This document shows, piece by piece, positions 59,817 to 64,000 of a stretch of DNA of 64,000 nucleotides. The stretch comes from Roseateles sp. SL47. GTDB lineage: Bacteria; Pseudomonadota; Gammaproteobacteria; Burkholderiales; Burkholderiaceae_C. A program made the translations under genes and the position numbers. The notes beneath the pieces were generated by a model. It worked only from the letters and a program-made list of their open reading frames with translations, searched no databases and was not told the DNA's origin. The stretch spans positions 5,456,001 to 5,520,000 of the forward strand of contig NZ_CP113068.1 in the NCBI RefSeq assembly GCF_026625885.1, in the 5' to 3' direction. Each line of letters opens with the position of its first letter. Position 1 is the first letter of the stretch.

Positions 59817-60977
59817 TCACCTCAGTGCGTCCACAATGTTCAGCCGCATCGCGTTCCACGCCGGCAAGGCGCCCACGATGCCCCCGAACACCACCGCCAG
59901 GCCCACGCCGATGGCCCAACTGCCCAGCCCCGCAGCCGGCAGACGCAAGGTCCCGCCACTGCCGGCACTCACTGCGGGCCCGATCACACTGGCCAGCGCC
60001 AGGCCGATCACCCCGCCCATCAGCAGCAGGAGCATCGATTCGGCCAGCACCATCGCCATCACGCTACGGCCCGAGAAACCGATGGTCTTGAGCACCGCAA
60101 TCTCGTTGGTCCGCTCGCGCACCGCTTGCATCATGGTGTTGCCCGCCAGCAGCAGCAAGGTGAAGAACACCGCGCCCATGATGGATGTGACGATCAGCCC
60201 GATGTCCGCCAACTGTTTCACCCAGTTCGACATCGCTGCCTGCTCCGTCTGGGTACGGGTTTCATGGTCGGAATTGGCCGACAGCGCATCGATGGCCTTG
60301 GCCACCTGGTCCGCCCGGTTTACATCAACCACACGCGAGACATACCAACCCACCGTCCCCTGATTGATCGGCGTGGTGTCGTCGAAGTACTTCCAGTTCA
60401 GCAGAAAGATCTGGTCGTACCAGCCGCCTGTCTTTTTATCGGTCGGCTGGATCAATCCGACGATCTCGAACTCCCAGTTCTTGTTGCCACTGCGATCCGC
60501 ATAGATGGTGGACTGCAAGGGAATGCGGTCCCCCACCTTCCAGTTGAACCGCTTGGCCAGACGCTCCCCCACCAGCGCCCCGGTGCGGGTGTTGGCGAAC
60601 GCCTTGCGAGCGTCCTCACTCACCCGCATTTCGGGATACATGTCCACATAGTTCGGTGCCACGGCAAAGCTGAACACCGCGTTATGCGGGTCCTGATAAG
60701 CACCACCAAACCAGTTGGCATAGGTCACGGCCTTGACGCCGTCCACCTGCGCAATCCTCGCTCCCAGGGCCATGGGCAGCGTCTGGATAAAGGACAAGCG
60801 CGCCCCCGATTGCAAGCGCGACGCACCATTGGCGCTTTGCCCGGCCTGGTCAAAGGACGTCCGTACGGCATCCAGCAGCCCGAACAGCAGGAAGGCCGTG
60901 ATGATGGACACCAGTGTCAGGAAGGTCCGAAGCTTGCGCCGGAAGAGCGCCGCCCAGATGAGATGCAGATATTTCAT
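59817..60977 (-). CDS. ABC transporter permease, FtsX/MacB type (first permease)
   Basis: A 386-aa protein. The N-terminal helix (RTFLTLVSIITAFLLFGLLD) leads to a periplasmic domain, then three C-terminal helices (VTSIMGAVFFTLLLLAGNTM, MVLAESMLLLLMGGVIGLAL, GVGLAVVFGGIVGALPAWNA). ATG 60977 has GAGGAG upstream. It probably pairs with the next permease as a heterodimer. Confidence 0.9.
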   Translation of the reverse strand: MKYLHLIWAALFRRKLRTFLTLVSIITAFLLFGLLDAVRTSFDQAGQSANGASRLQSGARLSFIQTLPMALGARIAQVDGVKAVTYANWFGGAYQDPHNAVFSFAVAPNYVDMYPEMRVSEDARKAFANTRTGALVGERLAKRFNWKVGDRIPLQSTIYADRSGNKNWEFEIVGLIQPTDKKTGGWYDQIFLLNWKYFDDTTPINQGTVGWYVSRVVDVNRADQVAKAIDALSANSDHETRTQTEQAAMSNWVKQLADIGLIVTSIMGAVFFTLLLLAGNTMMQAVRERTNEIAVLKTIGFSGRSVMAMVLAESMLLLLMGGVIGLALASVIGPAVSAGSGGTLRLPAAGLGSWAIGVGLAVVFGGIVGALPAWNAMRLNIVDALR

Positions 60978-60987
60978 CGCAGGCTCC

Positions 60988-61674
60988 TCAGGTGGCCAGC
61001 TGTTCCACAAGGCTGCCCTTGTCCAGATGCAGCACCTGGCCTGCACGTTCCGCCGCCCGCGGATCATGGGTCACCATCACGATGGTCTTGCCCTGGTCAC
61101 GGTTCAGGGCCTGCAGCAGGCTCAGCACATCCTCGGCGGACTGACGGTCCAGGTCGCCCGTCGGTTCGTCGCAGACCAGCAGCGTCGGGTCCGACACAAT
61201 CGCCCGCGCAATCGACACCCGCTGCTGCTGCCCGCCCGACAACTCGGTGGGCTTGTGGGTGGCCCGGTCGGACAAGCCTACCAGGGCCAGTGCAATCGAG
61301 GCCCGTTTGCGGCGTTCAGCCGCCGACAACTTGGTCAGCAGCAGCGGCAGCTCCACATTGCGCTGGGCCGACAGCATCGGCATCAGGTTGTAGAACTGGA
61401 ACACGAATCCCACCCGCGCCGCCCGCCAGCGCGACAGGGCCGCCGAACTCAGCTGGTCAATGCGCTCGCCGCCGACGGTGATCGTGCCGGAGGTCGGCCG
61501 GTCCAGGCCCCCGATCAGGTTCAGCAAGGTGGTCTTGCCAGACCCCGACGGCCCCATCAGGGCCAGGAAATCACCCTGGTTGACCTTGAGGTCGATGCGG
61601 TGGAGGACTTCCACCTGCTGCTTGCCTCGGACATACACCTTGGACAGGTCACGGATGTCGATCAGTGTGCTCAC
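60988..61674 (-). CDS. ABC transporter ATPase, MacB/LolD type
   Basis: A 228-aa ATPase with Walker A LMGPSGSGKTTLLNL, Q-loop VFQFYNLMP, signature ELSGGQQQRVSIARA, Walker B LLVCDEPTGDLD and H-loop VMVTHDP. GTG 61674 is chosen because GAGGAG lies just upstream; a longer ATG start at 61740 would overlap the adaptor gene. It energises the two permeases by mechanotransmission. Confidence 0.93.
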   Translation of the reverse strand: MSTLIDIRDLSKVYVRGKQQVEVLHRIDLKVNQGDFLALMGPSGSGKTTLLNLIGGLDRPTSGTITVGGERIDQLSSAALSRWRAARVGFVFQFYNLMPMLSAQRNVELPLLLTKLSAAERRKRASIALALVGLSDRATHKPTELSGGQQQRVSIARAIVSDPTLLVCDEPTGDLDRQSAEDVLSLLQALNRDQGKTIVMVTHDPRAAERAGQVLHLDKGSLVEQLAT

Positions 61675-61708
61675 AGGAACTCCTCGCCTTGGTTCAAGAG
61701 ATCGGGGC

Positions 61709-62974
61709 TCAGCGCGCGGCTGGCACCACGTGCAATGCATCGCCGCTGTTCAGGGTGTCCGGAGGATTCAGCACCACCGTCTCGCCCGCCTTCAGGCCCT
61801 CCAGCACGACGGCCTGGTCGCCCACCGGGGTCCCGGTGCGCAAGCGCCGCAGCTCGGCGCGTGTGCCGGTGACCACAAAGGCCGCAGGCGCCTCGCTGCG
61901 GGTCACCACCGCAGCACGCGGCACCAGCACACCCGGTGGCGGAACAGTCGGCGCTTCGGCCCGTCCCGCCAGGAAGGACACCCGCACGCCCATGTCCGGT
62001 ACCAGCCGCTGGTCCTTCTGCTCCAGGGCCACCCGCACCTTCACCGTGGCCTTGCCCCGGTCGGCGGCCGGCACCACGGCAATCACATGTGAGGGAATGC
62101 GCCAGTCCGGATAGGCGTCCAGGACCGCCTCAGCCGGCATGTCCGCCTTGACCTGACCGATGTAGGCCTCATTCACATCGACGTCGACCTCCAGCGAGTC
62201 CATGTCGACGATGGTGCCGACGCCGGTGCGGGTGAAACCGCCCCCGGCCGATAGCGGCGACACGATTTCACCGACCTGGGCCGCCTTGGCCGTGATGACG
62301 CCGGAAAACGGCGCCCGCACGACGGTGTAGTCGAAATTGACCTGCGCCTGGGCCGCCTGAGCCATGGACGCCTCTGCCTCCCGGCGCCGGGCTTCCAACT
62401 GGGCGGCATAGCTGTTGACTGCGGTGCGTGCCTGTTCTGCCGACTGCCGGGTGGTCATGCCGCTGGCGGCCAGTTCGTCCTGGCGGCGCAGGTCCGCCTG
62501 GGCCTGCAGCCACTGCGCACGGACCGCCTCGATATTGGCCTGCGCACTTTTCACCGAAGCCCGTGCCATGTCCAGGGCCGCTCGCAGGGCATGGTCCTCC
62601 AGCCGCGCCAGCACCTGGCCCTTCTGCACCCGGTCCCCCTCTTCAAACAGCACCTCGGTGAGCGTGCCGGTGATCTGGGTGGAGACCGTCGCGGCCCGCC
62701 GGGCGGTGACATATCCGGTGGCCTGCAGCACCGCGTTGCCGGTCGCGCCGGAGCGTGCCTGCACGGCCGCCGTCTGCACCTCGGGCACCTGGGCACTTCG
62801 CCACCACCACCAGCCGCCGCCGGCCAGCAGCGCCAGCACCAGCAGCACCCCAGCGGTGATCCAGGCCCAGGCCGGCAGCCCGGAACGGAGTTCCTCACGC
62901 TGCGCGCCCTCGATGCGCAACTCTTTCAACAATGCGGTATCGATGACAACCCCCTCGGATGGACGTCCAGTCAC
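61709..62974 (-). CDS. Membrane-fusion (HlyD/MacA-type) efflux adaptor
   Basis: A 421-aa protein. A cytoplasmic head and one transmembrane helix (AWITAGVLLVLALLAGGGWW) are followed by a split lipoyl domain (GTLTEVLFEEGDRVQKGQVL; VVRAPFSGVITAKAAQVGEI), a coiled-coil hairpin and a beta-barrel. It should link the inner-membrane permeases to an outer-membrane channel; no TolC-type gene is in the window. First gene of the operon. Confidence 0.92.
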   Translation of the reverse strand: MTGRPSEGVVIDTALLKELRIEGAQREELRSGLPAWAWITAGVLLVLALLAGGGWWWWRSAQVPEVQTAAVQARSGATGNAVLQATGYVTARRAATVSTQITGTLTEVLFEEGDRVQKGQVLARLEDHALRAALDMARASVKSAQANIEAVRAQWLQAQADLRRQDELAASGMTTRQSAEQARTAVNSYAAQLEARRREAEASMAQAAQAQVNFDYTVVRAPFSGVITAKAAQVGEIVSPLSAGGGFTRTGVGTIVDMDSLEVDVDVNEAYIGQVKADMPAEAVLDAYPDWRIPSHVIAVVPAADRGKATVKVRVALEQKDQRLVPDMGVRVSFLAGRAEAPTVPPPGVLVPRAAVVTRSEAPAAFVVTGTRAELRRLRTGTPVGDQAVVLEGLKAGETVVLNPPDTLNSGDALHVVPAAR

Positions 62975-63172
62975 CGGCGCCGCTCGCCTGAAAAGCCTTC
63001 AGTGGGGCGACGCCGGGTCATGCATGCCAGGCATTCTGAGAAGGCCTGGGCCGATTCAACAGCGGCATGCGACGAACGGGGCCCCTGCGTCGCGAAAGGA
63101 CGCCGGGTGGGGGTGATCAGCAGCGCTGATCCAAATCAATACATCACAGGCCGGGCATGACTGCTGTGGAGG

Positions 63173-63237
63173 CCCGTCTGCCTGGCCCGTCTGCCTGGCC
63201 CGTCTGCCTGGCCCGTCTGCCTAGCCCGTCTGCCTGG
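63173..63237. repeat. Five 13-bp tandem repeats CCCGTCTGCCTGG
   Basis: Units start at 63173, 63186, 63199, 63212 and 63225; the fourth has one changed base. They lie just downstream of the response-regulator stop. The 13-bp period is not codon-compatible. Confidence 0.9.
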
Positions 63238-63248
63238 CGTGATGTGCT

Positions 63249-63896
63249 TCAGCTCTCGACCAACCCGTTCCGTATGGCGTACACCGTCAGTTCCGAATTG
63301 TTGGACAGGCCCAGCTTCTCCAGGACCCGTGCACGGTACACGCTGACCGTCTTGGGGCTGAGCATCAACTCTTCCGCAATATCCGACAGCCGCTTCCCTG
63401 AGGCAATCATCACCAGGGTCTGCAGTTCGCGATCGGACAATTTCTGATGTGCCTGTTCGGGCGCAGGCGCGGTCAGGCTCTCGACCAGCATCTGGGCGAT
63501 TTCCGGGGTGACGTACTTGCGGCCCTGAGCCACCGTGCGCACCGCCTGCACCAGCAATTGGGGGTCGCCGCCCTTGTTGACATATCCAAAGGCGCCAGCA
63601 CGCAACGCGCGGATGGCGTATTGATCTTCCGGATACATGGAAACGATGAGCACCCGGGTCGTGGTGCCCTCGTCCTTGAGTACATGCAGCACATCCAGGC
63701 CACTGCGGCCCGGCATGTTGATGTCCAGCACCAGCACATCACAGGGCTTGTCCGCCGGCAGTTCACGCATCAGGCTGCGCAGTTCGCCGTAGTCGCCGGC
63801 TTCGCCGATCACCTCGATGTCCGGCGCATCCGCCAGCGTGTCGCGGATGCCCCGGCGGATCAGCGCATGGTCGTCGCACAGAATGACTTTGATCAT
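63249..63896 (-). CDS. NarL/FixJ-family response regulator
   Basis: A 215-aa protein. The receiver domain (VILCDDHALIRRGI, phospho-acceptor in VLVLDINMPGRSG, Lys in YVNKGG) is followed by a LuxR-type HTH (LSDRELQTLVMIASGKRLSD, LSPKTVSVYRARVLEKLGLS). It resembles UvrY/GacA-type regulators. Its ATG overlaps the stop of the upstream partial gene. Targets are unknown; a NarL/LuxR-type protein would suit the TAGGAA dyads before flhD, but that link is speculative. Confidence 0.93.
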   Translation of the reverse strand: MIKVILCDDHALIRRGIRDTLADAPDIEVIGEAGDYGELRSLMRELPADKPCDVLVLDINMPGRSGLDVLHVLKDEGTTTRVLIVSMYPEDQYAIRALRAGAFGYVNKGGDPQLLVQAVRTVAQGRKYVTPEIAQMLVESLTAPAPEQAHQKLSDRELQTLVMIASGKRLSDIAEELMLSPKTVSVYRARVLEKLGLSNNSELTVYAIRNGLVES

Positions 63897-64000
63897 AGTT
63901 GGCCCCAGGTGGACGGGTCATGCTCCGACTGGGAGCTGGCACCGGACGCGCCTGGGCCGTCCTCATCTGTGAAATCGTCGTCAAAAGGATGCACCACGCC
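63893..64000 (-). CDS. C-terminal end of an upstream gene, probably the cognate sensor kinase
   Basis: An open frame of 35 residues enters from the right edge (HPFDDDFTDEDGPG ... STWGQL) and ends in TGA overlapping the regulator's ATG (ATGA). An acidic disordered tail gives no family signal. Kinase identity is inferred from position only. Confidence 0.5.
   Translation of the reverse strand, partial: GVVHPFDDDFTDEDGPGASGASSQSEHDPSTWGQL

Overview
The window is high-GC, gene-dense chromosomal DNA from a betaproteobacterium, most likely a Burkholderiales member of the Roseateles/Leptothrix/Rubrivivax kind. This is inferred from FlhDC as flagellar master regulator, the gene order flhB-flhA-flhF-fleN-fliA, and a fliE to fliR block beside fliC-fliD-fliS-fliT. 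No rRNA, tRNA, CRISPR array or intact insertion sequence was seen.

Bases 1-8600 hold signalling genes: the end of a HisKA_2 sensor kinase with its ANTAR response regulator, a 97-bp tandem repeat array, a membrane histidine kinase, an HPt protein, a REC-PAS-GGDEF-EAL protein and a diguanylate cyclase. Bases 8689-13477 hold two large paralogous proteins of unknown overall function. Each ends in what I read as a circularly permuted OTU-type cysteine protease domain, with the catalytic His before the catalytic Cys. This is the most novel content of the window. Bases 13482-21111 hold a small operon (PNPOx-like protein, lipid kinase, metallophosphoesterase), a putative outer-membrane protein, a DUF445 membrane protein, an 11-residue-repeat coiled-coil membrane protein and a soluble chemoreceptor.

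Bases 21372-57749 are a nearly continuous flagellar and chemotaxis island. The leftward half holds fliA, a degenerate fleN, flhF, flhA, flhB, cheZ, cheY, motB, motA, a methyltransferase, and two copies of flhDC separated by a glycosyltransferase gene. The rightward half holds three short flagellin genes, fliD, fliS, fliT and a PilZ flagellar brake, then fliE (leftward) and fliF-G-H-I-J-K-L-M-N-O-P-Q-R. Six sigma-28-like promoters share the pattern TCAAG/TAAAG, an 11-12 nt spacer, and GCCGAtaa. They precede motA, a TPR gene, fliC1, fliC2, fliD and fliS. The master regulator therefore feeds FliA, which fires filament, cap, chaperone and motor genes, while the c-di-GMP enzymes and PilZ brake could modulate rotation.

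Bases 57789-64000 hold three tiny overlapping or abutting ORFs of unknown function, a MacAB-like efflux operon (adaptor, ATPase, two FtsX-type permeases), and a NarL/FixJ response regulator whose upstream gene runs off the window end.
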